DNA of 64,000 nucleotides from Ancylobacter amanitiformis (GTDB lineage: Bacteria; Pseudomonadota; Alphaproteobacteria; Rhizobiales; Xanthobacteraceae), in assembly GCF_030814815.1 (NCBI RefSeq), contig NZ_JAUSVR010000004.1, positions 248,001 through 312,000 of the forward strand, read 5' to 3'. The notes beneath the pieces are model-generated. The model saw nothing but the letters and a program-made list of their open reading frames with translations, had not been told where the DNA came from and did not search any database. Made by a program: the position numbers and the translations under genes. This document shows, in pieces, positions 25,956-34,353 of this stretch (the stretch's first letter is position 1; each line of letters opens with the position of its first letter).

Positions 25956-27000
25956 CCCACGTCCCCACCGTCTGCACCGGCGTCACCGTGATCGTGCCAA
26001 CCTGTGCGGCGCCCTTCGACCCTGGGAGGATGTCGGACGACGGCGAGGTGACGTCGATCGTGACGTTGTCGTCGACCGCGGCGCGCCCGCCGATCACTTC
26101 GCGCTGCACCGCAAGACCGATGCGACGTCGCGCAAGAGCGTAGGCCGTCAGACGCTTCGCAGCCTCGGCGGCGAGCGTGGTCGCATCGGCGCCGGGCGCG
26201 TAATAGAGGGTCACGGCGATGTTGTAGGTGGTGACCGTCGCGGCCTCGACACGGACGTTGTCGCCCAGCGGGCGGACGTCCTGCGCCGTCACCGCCGTGA
26301 AGGCGCGATCGAGGAGAGGCTGGTCGGCCGCGCCGTAGGCGAGCGTCGGGAGGACGACGAGCAGGATTTCCGGTGCGAGCACCGGATCGCCATTCCCGCG
26401 ACCGCTGAACGGCGTCGACCGCATTCCGGCGGAATAGGCATCGGCATGCAGCGTCGCGCTGTAGGTGGCCCCATCCTCTTCGGAATAGGCCGCGGCGTCG
26501 GCGATGTCGCGAACGCCGTCGAGCTCAAGACCATGGAAGACATAGGCGCCTTCGGGGCCGGCCGTGCTGAACGCCTCGAAGGCCAGCTTGATCCGCTCGC
26601 GGAAGATGTCGTCCAGCTCGACCCATTTGCCGCGGACGCCATCCCACTGCGAATTCGGCGGCTGATCATCCGCCGCGTTGTCGTAGATCAGGCGCGAAAT
26701 GCCGGCATAGGTCGTGGCGATATGGTCGAGATCACCACCCCGCGCCTTGGCGAGGGTGAGCGCCCGGATGGCCTCGTTCACCCTCTGGCGCCACAGCATC
26801 TCCTGGTAGCCGCCACCCTCGCTGTAGGCGACGACGAGGGGATCCGTCTCCAGCTTGGCAACGTCATAGGTGACGCCACGCTGCGCCAGCGCCTCGATCA
26901 GGAACTCGTCACGACCGGATTTGATGGCCTCGAAGTCGACTGTGACGACCTGCGGAACATCGCCAAGCGAGCCGAGATCCGGCGCGACGAAGCGGCTCAT
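25945..27000 (-). CDS. Baseplate assembly protein J
   Basis: 351 residues. DEFLIEALAQRGVTYDVAKLETDPLVV, QEMLWRQRVNEAIRALTLA and AKARGGDLDHIATTYAG are typical gpJ segments. The central insert with EVLLVVLPTLAYGAADQPLL-like sequence and VRPLGDNVRVEAAT also fits. A wedge component of the P2-type baseplate. Start overlaps the gpW stop. Confidence 0.94.
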   Translation of the reverse strand: MSRFVAPDLGSLGDVPQVVTVDFEAIKSGRDEFLIEALAQRGVTYDVAKLETDPLVVAYSEGGGYQEMLWRQRVNEAIRALTLAKARGGDLDHIATTYAGISRLIYDNAADDQPPNSQWDGVRGKWVELDDIFRERIKLAFEAFSTAGPEGAYVFHGLELDGVRDIADAAAYSEEDGATYSATLHADAYSAGMRSTPFSGRGNGDPVLAPEILLVVLPTLAYGAADQPLLDRAFTAVTAQDVRPLGDNVRVEAATVTTYNIAVTLYYAPGADATTLAAEAAKRLTAYALARRRIGLAVQREVIGGRAAVDDNVTIDVTSPSSDILPGSKGAAQVGTITVTPVQTVGTWDDD

Positions 27001-27383
27001 GCGGCGATCCTCGACAGCGGCACGAGAATGCTCGCGTTGTCATTCGCCGGCGTGAAGTCGCCGAGGTGGCCGCGCGGGTAATAGGTGCCGGTCAGTGCGA
27101 GCTCCAGCGTGCCCTCCGCTGACGCGGCGATCAGTCGGCACGACGTGACGGCGAAGCGCGGCTCCCACAGGGCAATGGCCGTGGCCGCGGCAGCGTAGAC
27201 CGCCAGGATCACCTGGTCCGTCATCGGGCGGTCGATGAGGTCGAGGATTTCGGACCCGAACTCGCGACGCATGACCCGGCTTCCGATGGGTGTGGTCAAG
27301 ATGACGTTGATCGACTGCACGACGTGGTCGAAGTCCGTCAGGACCGCCCCGGTCACGCGGCTGATGCCGGACGACGAGGCCAC
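26997..27383 (-). CDS. Baseplate assembly protein W (gp25-like)
   Basis: 128 residues, GTG start. DFDHVVQSINVILTTPIGSRVMRREFGSEI-type sequence (I-IL-TP-GSR-MRREFGS) is the lysozyme-like gp25/gpW core, then LIDRPM and AVYAAAATAIALWEPR. A wedge protein, normally next to J, as here. Confidence 0.93.
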   Translation of the reverse strand: MASSSGISRVTGAVLTDFDHVVQSINVILTTPIGSRVMRREFGSEILDLIDRPMTDQVILAVYAAAATAIALWEPRFAVTSCRLIAASAEGTLELALTGTYYPRGHLGDFTPANDNASILVPLSRIAA

Positions 27384-27384
27384 G

Positions 27385-27570
27385 TCAGTCGGCCTTGCCC
27401 GCGCGCCCGGCTTTCACCGGAACCTCGGCTTCGACGGGCTCGGGCAGCGCAAGCTGGTGTCCGCGCGGCGACAGGAACGGGCGCGCGATCTTCTCCGGCA
27501 GGTCCGGCTCGGAACCGGCTTCGCGCCAAACGCCGGCGTAGAAGCCGCTTTCCTTCACGATGACCTTCAT
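27385..27570 (-). CDS. Small hypothetical baseplate-region protein (61 aa)
   Basis: ATG at 27570. A compact basic-acidic protein with an aromatic core (MKVIVKESGFYAGVWREAG) and a charged tail (EAEVPVKAGRAGKAD). Lies between the PAAR spike tip and gpW. No family recognised. Confidence 0.55.
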   Translation of the reverse strand: MKVIVKESGFYAGVWREAGSEPDLPEKIARPFLSPRGHQLALPEPVEAEVPVKAGRAGKAD

Positions 27571-27581
27571 GATGACGTCTC

Positions 27582-27851
27582 CTACGGAATGCGGAAGAAG
27601 GGCCGCCCCGTGGTGGGGTGGCCGCAATTGGCGACATGGCCCGCGCGGCATACAGCGATCCCGCTGACGCGGAACTTAGCGGTGCCCTCGACCATGTACG
27701 GCGCGGCGGAATGCGGAGGGTCTGGCGGATGGGGCGCGACAGCATCGCCGACGACCACCACGGGCTGCCCGCGAACCTTGAACTTGGCGGCCTGCATGCC
27801 GAGTTGAACCCCGCCGGCAACGTCGACGCTCACGCAGGCGACACCGGGCAT
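27582..27851 (-). CDS. PAAR-like spike tip protein
   Basis: 89 residues rich in Gly, Pro and Val. FKVRGQPVVVVGDAVAPHPPDPPH and then FRVSGIAVCRAGHVANCGHPTTG show the two-part PAAR fold, with His and Cys that could bind the metal at the tip. It lies directly downstream of the gpV spike gene, on which it would sit as the membrane-piercing point. Confidence 0.8.
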   Translation of the reverse strand: MPGVACVSVDVAGGVQLGMQAAKFKVRGQPVVVVGDAVAPHPPDPPHSAAPYMVEGTAKFRVSGIAVCRAGHVANCGHPTTGRPFFRIP

Positions 27852-27855
27852 CAGG

Positions 27856-28356
27856 TCAATCCCATTGGTAATCGTCTGCGACGGCCTTCAGCCCGTCGCC
27901 GGTGAGCTCGAAAATCGTCCCACCGCACTCGATGCGGATCTTCGGCACCTTCACGAGCAGGTCGCCGCTGCGGATCTCGGTCCGGAATTGGCCGAAGGTC
28001 GCCACGTGCTCGTCACCCTTCTCGCTCGGGCTCTTATTGTCGTCGCTCTGCGTGCGCGGGTGCAGCGTGCCTTGCTCGAAGTTTCCGTTGTCGGAATGCA
28101 GGTCCATCTGCTGGCCGATGCTCGGCGGCATGTGCATCTTGAGCGCGCCCATGGTCTGCGCGTAGCGCACCCATGGGCTGAGGAACGGCTTATCGTCGGT
28201 TCCGCCAAGGCGGATGCGCGCCTTGCCATTCTTCGGGTCGACCTCGACGACAGGGCCCGTCGTCTTCGCATTCGCCGCGCGCCAGTCAAGCTGTGTCGAG
28301 CGCGCCAGCGCCTCGATCAGATGGCGGGGGTTAATCACCGGAAGCCGGCTCCGCAT
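27856..28356 (-). CDS. Baseplate spike protein V
   Basis: 166 residues. The ATG at 28356 has TTGAGG just upstream and overlaps the previous gene by 26 bases; an alternative GTG lies at 28338. GPVVEVDPKNGKARIRLGGTD, then PFLSPWVRYAQTMGALKMHMPPSIGQQMDLHS is the OB-fold part of gpV spikes; the end has IRSGDLLVKVPKIRIECGG and FELTGDGLK, the beta-helix needle. Forms the central trimeric spike. Confidence 0.88.
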   Translation of the reverse strand: MRSRLPVINPRHLIEALARSTQLDWRAANAKTTGPVVEVDPKNGKARIRLGGTDDKPFLSPWVRYAQTMGALKMHMPPSIGQQMDLHSDNGNFEQGTLHPRTQSDDNKSPSEKGDEHVATFGQFRTEIRSGDLLVKVPKIRIECGGTIFELTGDGLKAVADDYQWD

Positions 28357-29083
28357 CGACCTCAACGGCCGTGATGGATGGAGGGTCGGTCTGGAGATCG
28401 TCGTCGGCCGGCCCGATAGCCACGGCCCGGATCTCCGCATCCGACATGCCTTCGCGCGCCTGGATGGCACGCCATGTCGGCAGATCGGCCGGTCGCTCGA
28501 TAACCGCCTTGATGACATCGGCGACCGGAATGGTCTCGGGCTGGGTTCGCAGTGCCGCGTCGATCTTCTGCCAGTTCGCGTTCAGCGGCATGCCCATCGT
28601 GGGCTCCTGGATGACGTCGCATCCGAGGTGGATCTCGCGGCAGGGATAGCGCTGGCCGCGCTCGTTCTCGACCAGCACGGGCTGGCTGGAGAAGGACGAA
28701 TAGGACTGGACCAGCAGGCGATAGATCTCCGCCCACGCACTGGTCGGGTCGGACAGCGCGTCCGTGACCTGGCGCCAGAGGAGATCCATGCCGAAGCCGG
28801 CGCCAGCGTCGCTCACGTTGAGCCCCAGCCCCTCGACGACGACATTGCCGGCGGGGAGGTAGAGCTGCAGGACCATCTCCATGGTCGTGGGCCGGCCGAA
28901 CTCGCCGTAGAGCCCGCGCCCGCCGGGCGTGAACTTGATCGCGCCGGTGTAGACCGCGATCACCGGCTTTTCGCCCAGGCTATCGATGGGTTCCTTCGGC
29001 GCGTCGAGCACGAACCCGGCCGACGTTTTCCCCTCAAGCGCATTCACCATGGCGATGCGCGTGGCGATGGCGACCAGGCTCAT
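28331..29083 (-). CDS. Hypothetical virion/tail-completion protein (250 aa)
   Basis: Soluble protein between the capsid and the baseplate genes. VIAVYTGAIKFTPGGRGLYG and TTMEMVLQLYLPAGN suggest a beta-rich N-terminal half; the C-terminal half is helical and acidic (VADVIKAVIERPADLPTWRAIQ, EGMSDAEIRAVAIG). Position between head and tail modules suggests a connector or tail-terminator. No family named with confidence. Confidence 0.6.
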   Translation of the reverse strand: MSLVAIATRIAMVNALEGKTSAGFVLDAPKEPIDSLGEKPVIAVYTGAIKFTPGGRGLYGEFGRPTTMEMVLQLYLPAGNVVVEGLGLNVSDAGAGFGMDLLWRQVTDALSDPTSAWAEIYRLLVQSYSSFSSQPVLVENERGQRYPCREIHLGCDVIQEPTMGMPLNANWQKIDAALRTQPETIPVADVIKAVIERPADLPTWRAIQAREGMSDAEIRAVAIGPADDDLQTDPPSITAVEVDAEPASGD

Positions 29084-29490
29084 GCACCATCCCCTTCGGA
29101 AATCGAGACGCAGCGGAAGACGGTCCGGCCGATGCCGTCAGGTTCCGGCTCCTTCGAGACAGCCCAGACGGGTTGCTCCGGGCGATCGATCAGCCGGAAG
29201 CGGTCACCGCGGCGCAGCGCGAAAGGCAGGCGTGCGTCGGCGATGCTGATGTGGCAGAGGTCCGCCGAAACCTCTGCCATATCGGCATCATTCCGTCCGG
29301 CATTGCGCAGGCGCGCGACCGCCGGCTGCAGGTCGACCACGGCGGCTTCGATGGTGGTCGCGGGGCGGTCGGGGTCCGCCGACGCGAGCACGAATTTGCT
29401 GTCGGCGCGCGGCTCCACACGCACGCGTTCGCCATAGAGGTCATCGACGGCCTGGGTGACCATCGCCTCGTATTCCGCGAATTTCTGCAT
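29080..29490 (-). CDS. Hypothetical head-tail connector candidate (136 aa)
   Basis: ATG at 29490 (MQKFAEYEAMVTQAVDDLYG), with a poor ribosome site. The middle is beta-rich (RVRVEPRADSKFVLASADPD, ATTIEAAVVDLQPA) and the end has RRGDRFRLIDRPEQPVWAV. It follows the major capsid gene, where lambda carries FI/FII-type connector genes, so a joining role is inferred from position only. Confidence 0.6.
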   Translation of the reverse strand: MQKFAEYEAMVTQAVDDLYGERVRVEPRADSKFVLASADPDRPATTIEAAVVDLQPAVARLRNAGRNDADMAEVSADLCHISIADARLPFALRRGDRFRLIDRPEQPVWAVSKEPEPDGIGRTVFRCVSISEGDGA

Positions 29491-29516
29491 GGGAGCCGCG
29501 TGTCGCCGGGCAGCGG

Positions 29517-30548
29517 TCAGGTCATGCGACCGGACATGAGCACGCGCGGGCGCGTGACGTAGTGCAGGACGTTGGTCTGGAACTCCATCTGGATGCCTTT
29601 GCCGTTCGGCATCTCCCACTGGTTCGCATAGAGCGCCTGGCCGGGACGGTTGACCGTGGAGTTGTAGTCGGCAGGGGCATAGACCGAGCGGAACAGCCCG
29701 GGGACACCGAGCGGGACGAACCGCGCCTTGTCGCTGTCGACACCGACATTGAAGCCACCGCGATAGTTCGCCCAGCGGATGCCGAAGAGATTGAACTCGC
29801 CCCAGATACCTTCCTGCGGGTTGCCGTCGTTCAGGAAGTTGGTGCGCAGAATCGCCGCGGCCTCGTAGCCCTTGTAGGTGTCGCGGACTTCCTTGTGCTG
29901 GATCAGCTTGTCGAAGAAGGTATCGCCGCAGAGGGCAAAGATGCCGCTGAAGGGGAGGCCGCCAAGGGTGGCACCCATGGCCCGGCTGAGATCAGCGGCC
30001 TTCTGGCGGAGAACGCCATCAGCCGGGCTCGCATTGTCCAGATCCCAGTCCACCTCGGTGGGCTGAGACTCGCCCATCTCGGTGAAGTAGTTGTAGAGGA
30101 CCGAGCCGTCCTTATCGAGCAGCTTGCCCTGCGTGACGACGGCGAGGCGGTGATACTCCTCCGTCAGCGCGAACGACTGCCGGTGGTCCGCCGCGCGGTC
30201 GGCGATGGCGCCCATAAGCGTCTCGACGGCGGCCTCCTCGCCGAACTGGCGCGCGTTCTGCACCTCGTCGGCAAGGATGGCGTCGTCCCGCTGAAAGTGC
30301 GGCACCGTCAGGGTGCGCAGCGTGCGGCGGCTGCGGCCGACGGTATCGCCGGGCCCGCCGCGCGCGCTGGCCGGAACGATCGAGATCTGGCCGTCCTTGT
30401 CCTTCTCGATCGCCACGCTGGTGGTGGAGATCGAGCGCGTGGTGAACAGGCCGAGCCGGCTGACATAGCCGGGCACGTACCGGACCTCGCGCATCGCATC
30501 GGTCAGGGTGGTGACCGAAAATGCGTCCTGCTGGAAAATGTCGAGCAT
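29517..30548 (-). CDS. Major capsid protein (lambda gpE family)
   Basis: 343 residues (lambda gpE has 341), ATG at 30548. DIFQQDAFSVTTLTDAMREVRYVPGYVSRLGLF-type opening (FQ-DAFS-TLT-A), VAIEKDKDGQISIVPASARGGPG, and DAILADEVQNARQFG are the family hallmarks, and the end has VNRPGQALYANQWEMPNGKGI. It forms the icosahedral shell. The decoration gene lies 14 bases upstream, in lambda order (D then E). Confidence 0.95.
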   Translation of the reverse strand: MLDIFQQDAFSVTTLTDAMREVRYVPGYVSRLGLFTTRSISTTSVAIEKDKDGQISIVPASARGGPGDTVGRSRRTLRTLTVPHFQRDDAILADEVQNARQFGEEAAVETLMGAIADRAADHRQSFALTEEYHRLAVVTQGKLLDKDGSVLYNYFTEMGESQPTEVDWDLDNASPADGVLRQKAADLSRAMGATLGGLPFSGIFALCGDTFFDKLIQHKEVRDTYKGYEAAAILRTNFLNDGNPQEGIWGEFNLFGIRWANYRGGFNVGVDSDKARFVPLGVPGLFRSVYAPADYNSTVNRPGQALYANQWEMPNGKGIQMEFQTNVLHYVTRPRVLMSGRMT

Positions 30549-30562
30549 TTTCAGATCGCCCC

Positions 30563-30937
30563 TCAGTTGCGCACGATGATGCCGGCGGCAGCGAGCTGCG
30601 TCGCCTTGGCGGCTTTCTTCGTGTCGTCGTTGACCGTGGCCTCGTAGTTGAGGCACTTGCCGTTGATCTCGGCGTCACGGGCAATGACCGTGACCTTGAC
30701 ATCGACGCTGGTGGCATCGACGCCGTAGATGCTGACGACGGTGCCGACCTGGCTGCCGTCCGAACCCGTGGCGGGCGAGGGCACATACTTGCTGCTCGCC
30801 GTCACCTTGCCGAGCACGGTATTCGGCGGAACCTTTCCCGCGCCGGCGGCGATGGTGATGACGTCGCGCGAGCGGTGCCAGTTGGCCTCGCTCATGATGA
30901 ACTCGCCCGGACGGGGGCCTTCGGTAAGAGTGGGCAT
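30563..30937 (-). CDS. Head decoration protein D
   Basis: 124 residues. PRPGEFIMSEANWHRSRDVITI and then KVPPNTVLGKVTASSKYVPSP match the HDPD family, with DKV-VIARDAEINGKCLNYE in the second half. Trimers sit on the expanded capsid and stabilise it. Placed between the protease/scaffold gene and the capsid gene. Confidence 0.92.
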   Translation of the reverse strand: MPTLTEGPRPGEFIMSEANWHRSRDVITIAAGAGKVPPNTVLGKVTASSKYVPSPATGSDGSQVGTVVSIYGVDATSVDVKVTVIARDAEINGKCLNYEATVNDDTKKAAKATQLAAAGIIVRN

Positions 30938-30966
30938 GGGGATGTTCCGTCAGTTGCGGGCGGGGT

Positions 30967-31356
30967 TCAGGAGGCCGTCGCGCCGCGCGATTCGTTCGCG
31001 CGGGCGAATGCGTTCTTCCACTTGGCGGAGATGTCGGCCTTGTTGGTCTTGTTCTCCGGCCCGGCCAGTCCGTCGCCTTCAGCCTTGCGCTGGCCGTAGT
31101 TCTCGGCCGCCGTCTTCGTGCCGCCGGGCGTGGACGTGTCGGCCTGGGCTTTCGGGGCGGCGGCGAGCATGCTCTTGGCATCGGCCGCCGACATGGTCGT
31201 GTTGAGGGCGATGTGCTTGGCGAGATCGTCGCGGCCCTTCGCCTCGTCGCAGCTCAGGATTTCGCCGATCCGCTTCGTCGCGTCGGCGGCGGCATCGTTG
31301 CGGATCTTGTCGGCGTCGACGTTCGTGGTGTCGTCCGCCTTGTTCTTCTCAGCCAT
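30967..31356 (-). CDS. Internal-start scaffold product (Nu3-like), nested
   Basis: In-frame ATG at 31356 inside the protease gene, with AAGGA eight bases upstream. It begins MAEKNKADDTTNVD and would yield 129 residues matching the helical tail only. Lambda makes scaffold Nu3 the same way inside gene C. Inferred from sequence and analogy. Confidence 0.45.
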   Translation of the reverse strand: MAEKNKADDTTNVDADKIRNDAAADATKRIGEILSCDEAKGRDDLAKHIALNTTMSAADAKSMLAAAPKAQADTSTPGGTKTAAENYGQRKAEGDGLAGPENKTNKADISAKWKNAFARANESRGATAS

Positions 31357-32022
31357 GGGAGGTTCCTTCGGACTGGTTGCGACGGCGGACGATGCCGCCT
31401 GCATGGCCTCGCGGAGGTTCCACGAGTTTTTCTTCGTCAGCGCCACTGCAGCGCGCGGCGCATGCGCGTAGATCGAATAGTCGAACGACGCGACGGCCTT
31501 GGCTTTCTTGGTGTCGGCGGAGGTAGCGAACCCTTCCTCGACTGCCTCATCGGCAGTGAACCAGGTCTCCTCCTGCATGATCTCGCGGCACTCGTCTTCG
31601 GTCTTGCCCGAGCGGTCGGCGTAGATCACGGCAATGGACACCGCTTCCTTGTCGAGAATTTCGGCGCTCTTCTTGTGCTCTTCGGCGTTGCCGTAGGTGA
31701 AGAAGAGCGGGTCGTGGACCATCATCGTCGCGCCTCGGCGCATGATGATCTCCTCGCCGGCCATCGCGATCACGGATGCCGCGGACGCGGCGGTACCCTC
31801 GACCGAGACCGTGACCTTGCCCTTATGCATGGACAGGGCGTTGTAGATGGCCTTGCCGTGCGAGACGTAACCCCCGCCCGAATTGAGGCGAACCATCACG
31901 TCCGTGGTGGGGCCGATCTCGGCCAGCGCTTCGATGACCTCCTTGTCGGTGAAGCCTTCATCCCAGAAGGAATCGCCGACGAACCCGGTGAGGACGATCT
32001 CACCGTTCACCAGAACCGACAT
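30967..32022 (-). CDS. ClpP-type prohead protease with C-terminal scaffold region
   Basis: 351 residues. The protease domain (about 1-190) has DVMVRLNSGGGYVSHGKAIYN, the nucleophile S80 in EGTAASAASVIAMAG and H103 in TMMVHDPLFF, as in ClpP/gpC proteases. The C-terminal 130 residues are charged, Ala/Lys-rich and helical, like a scaffold. An ATG at residue 223 could start a separate scaffold product. It removes scaffold and trims the head before packaging. Confidence 0.92.
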   Translation of the reverse strand: MSVLVNGEIVLTGFVGDSFWDEGFTDKEVIEALAEIGPTTDVMVRLNSGGGYVSHGKAIYNALSMHKGKVTVSVEGTAASAASVIAMAGEEIIMRRGATMMVHDPLFFTYGNAEEHKKSAEILDKEAVSIAVIYADRSGKTEDECREIMQEETWFTADEAVEEGFATSADTKKAKAVASFDYSIYAHAPRAAVALTKKNSWNLREAMQAASSAVATSPKEPPMAEKNKADDTTNVDADKIRNDAAADATKRIGEILSCDEAKGRDDLAKHIALNTTMSAADAKSMLAAAPKAQADTSTPGGTKTAAENYGQRKAEGDGLAGPENKTNKADISAKWKNAFARANESRGATAS

Positions 32023-32032
32023 GATGAACCTT

Positions 32033-32323
32033 TCAGACCTTGAAGGGGTCGAAGCCGCCGGGGCGCGCCGGTGCGCCTGCGCGGATGGCGAACCGGGTGG
32101 GGCCGCAGCCCCGCTTCTCGGCGCACTCGCTTTCCAGTCGATCGATCAGGAGCTTGAACTCGGCGACGTCGGACTTGGCGAACCATGTCTCGCGGTCACG
32201 GAAGGAGACCTTTTCAACCTGGCCGCCGGCCATCAGGCGCATGTAGGCCGGACGCAACGCGACAAGGGCCGCGCAGGGGTCGTACTGCTCGACCCCGAAG
32301 ATCAGCTCGTAATCGATCGCCAT
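32033..32323 (-). CDS. gpW-like head-tail joining protein
   Basis: 96 residues. CAALVALRPAYMRLMAGGQVEKVSFRDR, then FAKSDVAEFKLLIDRLE, has the two-helix and hairpin layout of lambda gpW (helix with A-L-LM-G, beta hairpin V--V-F, helix L-I--LE). In lambda W lies just before the portal; here it lies after it. It would plug the portal ring after packaging. Confidence 0.7.
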   Translation of the reverse strand: MAIDYELIFGVEQYDPCAALVALRPAYMRLMAGGQVEKVSFRDRETWFAKSDVAEFKLLIDRLESECAEKRGCGPTRFAIRAGAPARPGGFDPFKV

Positions 32324-32325
32324 GA

Positions 32326-32754
32326 TCAGGCGTCAACCGGCTGGACGGAGAGGTCGCCATCGCCCTGCAGATGATCGGCGAGGACAATCTCGGCGAGATC
32401 GGCCGTGTCGAAGACATAGGCCTTGTCGGGATCAGCATTCCAGCCGGGGAAGTCCCCGTGCATGCTGAAGAAGGAGACCTCGCCGTGCTGGTCAATCCGG
32501 CGGATACGATGGGGGCGACCCCGCTCCTTCGCTGCCGCGGCGGCCTTGGCCTTCTCATCGGCGCGGCGCGCGACCTCCTCGTCCGCCTTCTTCTGGGCCT
32601 CGGCCTTCGCGTTTTCTTCAGCCAGGGCCTTCTCCTTCTCGGCAGCCTCGGCCTGCTCCCGGGCTTCCGCCTTGGCCTTCTCTTCGGCTTCGGCCTTCGC
32701 TGCCGCGGCGGCCTTGGCCTGCGCGTCGTCCGGCTTGGGTTCCTTGCTCGCCAT
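32326..32754 (-). CDS. Coiled-coil hypothetical protein (142 aa)
   Basis: Residues 10-75 are an Ala/Lys/Glu coiled coil of AEAEEKAKAEA-type repeats. The last 60 residues are different: RPHRIRRIDQHGEVSFFSMHGDFPGWNADPDKAYV-type sequence with aromatic residues. Located between portal and gpW-like genes. May be a head-assembly factor; no family recognised. Confidence 0.6.
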   Translation of the reverse strand: MASKEPKPDDAQAKAAAAAKAEAEEKAKAEAREQAEAAEKEKALAEENAKAEAQKKADEEVARRADEKAKAAAAAKERGRPHRIRRIDQHGEVSFFSMHGDFPGWNADPDKAYVFDTADLAEIVLADHLQGDGDLSVQPVDA

Positions 32755-32763
32755 CGAGGGCTC

Positions 32764-34353
32764 CTAATCTGGGACGAATGAGGGGTTGTCGGTCTTGTCC
32801 TCGTCCGAGCCCTGCTCTGCGCGGCTGAACTCGGCGCCGGGGTTCTGGGGGGTGTGCGGATCGGGAAGGCCGAGCTTGATCGCCGCGTCCTTCTCGCGCT
32901 TGCGCTGGCGCAACTCGTCGTCCGGATCGATGCCCAGCGCTTCCGAGATGCGGGCAAGCGACATGACGCCCATGTTCTTGTAGGTTTCGTAGGCGCGCGC
33001 GGCCTTCAATTCGTCGGCCTGCGGCTGTGCCGGGCCGTTCCATTGGCTGCCGCAGGCCGCCGCCTTGTTCTCGAGGAAGGCGTCGAGACCGCCCGGGAAT
33101 GGAAGGCTTCCGGACCCGATTTCGTCTTCGAGCCACGCCTCGTAGACTGATTGGCAGAAGGGCTTCACGATGAAGGCGCGGCGGCGGAGCACCACGTTCC
33201 AGTTCACCGCCGTATCCATGCGGACCGAGGAATAGGTGGCCTTCCGCGAGTCCAGCGTGCCGGCCGTGTAGGTGACGCCGGCAACGAGGCAAAGCTCGCG
33301 CAGCAGCCATCCCATGAACTCGTCATAGGCGGCGCTGGCAGAGGTCGATTCGTGGAACTGGAGTTCCTCGTTCGGGAACAGGTGACCGATCCGGCCGCTC
33401 TTGTTCAGGTCGATCTTCTCGCTCTCGTACCACTGGCTGCGCGCATCCGCGTAGCCGGCAAGGTTGAGTTCGATGCCATCGTCTCCGGTCATCAACCCCT
33501 GGAAGGCGCGGATGCCAGTGAGGTCGGACTTGATCGTGGCCGCGAAGATCGTCTGGATCAGCGCCTTCGTCAGCGTGGCGTCCGAGAACTGGTCGATCTG
33601 GCGCACGACCTTCAGCACCGGCGCCAGCGGGGAGATCCCCCGGTACGTCTGAAGCCCGGGTTCGAAGACATGGATCACCCGCTGGCGCCCATCCCGGTCG
33701 AACGCGGAATACTCGCGGTCGACACGCATGCCCCAGCGGTCGAGTACCTGAATCGTGTAGCTGAACGGGCACCCGAGAGCATCGACGGTGACGCCGTCGA
33801 ACTGACGCTGGCCGTCGCTCTTGCGGGATAGACGCGAGGCTGGGAGCAGCGTGACCTTGGAGTAGGAGCCGCCACGCCGGCGCTGGAAGATCGGCAGCAA
33901 GGCGAGGATCTCGCCATACCAGAACCAGCCCTTGTACGCCGCATCCTGCATCTGGCCGAACGTCATCCGCCCGCCGGCATCGCATTCCCGCGCCGTCGTC
34001 GACCACGAATAGAACCGGCGCTCCACCATCCGCGCCCAGGCGGCGCCCTGATCCTCGGTCCAGTCGAGCGCATCGACGTCGGGCTGACACGACAGCGACA
34101 GGCCGGTGCCAACGACAGCCGATGCGGACTGGTCGACAATCCCAGAGATGAAGCCGGAGTTCTGATAGGCATCGATCGTGCGCGCTGCGGCCTGCTGCCA
34201 TGCGCCGCGGATGTCCTGCGCGGTCTCGCGCAGCGCCGGCATCCAGGAGCGGAAGAACGGCGAGGCGTTGTTGCGGAAATAGGCCATCGCCTGGCTCCGC
34301 GGGGATGCGGCCGGCGGCGCACCCTTCTTCGCGAGAGGCCAGAACTTCACCAC
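32764..34353 (-). CDS. Portal protein (lambda gpB family)
   Basis: 529 residues, GTG start overlapping the terminase stop. RNNASPFFRSWMPALRETAQDI, IDAYQNSGFISGIVDQSASAVVGTGL and VIHVFEPGLQTYRGISPLAPVLK are family marks, as is FPGGLDAFLENKAA late in the sequence. Twelve copies form the ring through which DNA is packed. Confidence 0.95.
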   Translation of the reverse strand: MVKFWPLAKKGAPPAASPRSQAMAYFRNNASPFFRSWMPALRETAQDIRGAWQQAAARTIDAYQNSGFISGIVDQSASAVVGTGLSLSCQPDVDALDWTEDQGAAWARMVERRFYSWSTTARECDAGGRMTFGQMQDAAYKGWFWYGEILALLPIFQRRRGGSYSKVTLLPASRLSRKSDGQRQFDGVTVDALGCPFSYTIQVLDRWGMRVDREYSAFDRDGRQRVIHVFEPGLQTYRGISPLAPVLKVVRQIDQFSDATLTKALIQTIFAATIKSDLTGIRAFQGLMTGDDGIELNLAGYADARSQWYESEKIDLNKSGRIGHLFPNEELQFHESTSASAAYDEFMGWLLRELCLVAGVTYTAGTLDSRKATYSSVRMDTAVNWNVVLRRRAFIVKPFCQSVYEAWLEDEIGSGSLPFPGGLDAFLENKAAACGSQWNGPAQPQADELKAARAYETYKNMGVMSLARISEALGIDPDDELRQRKREKDAAIKLGLPDPHTPQNPGAEFSRAEQGSDEDKTDNPSFVPD

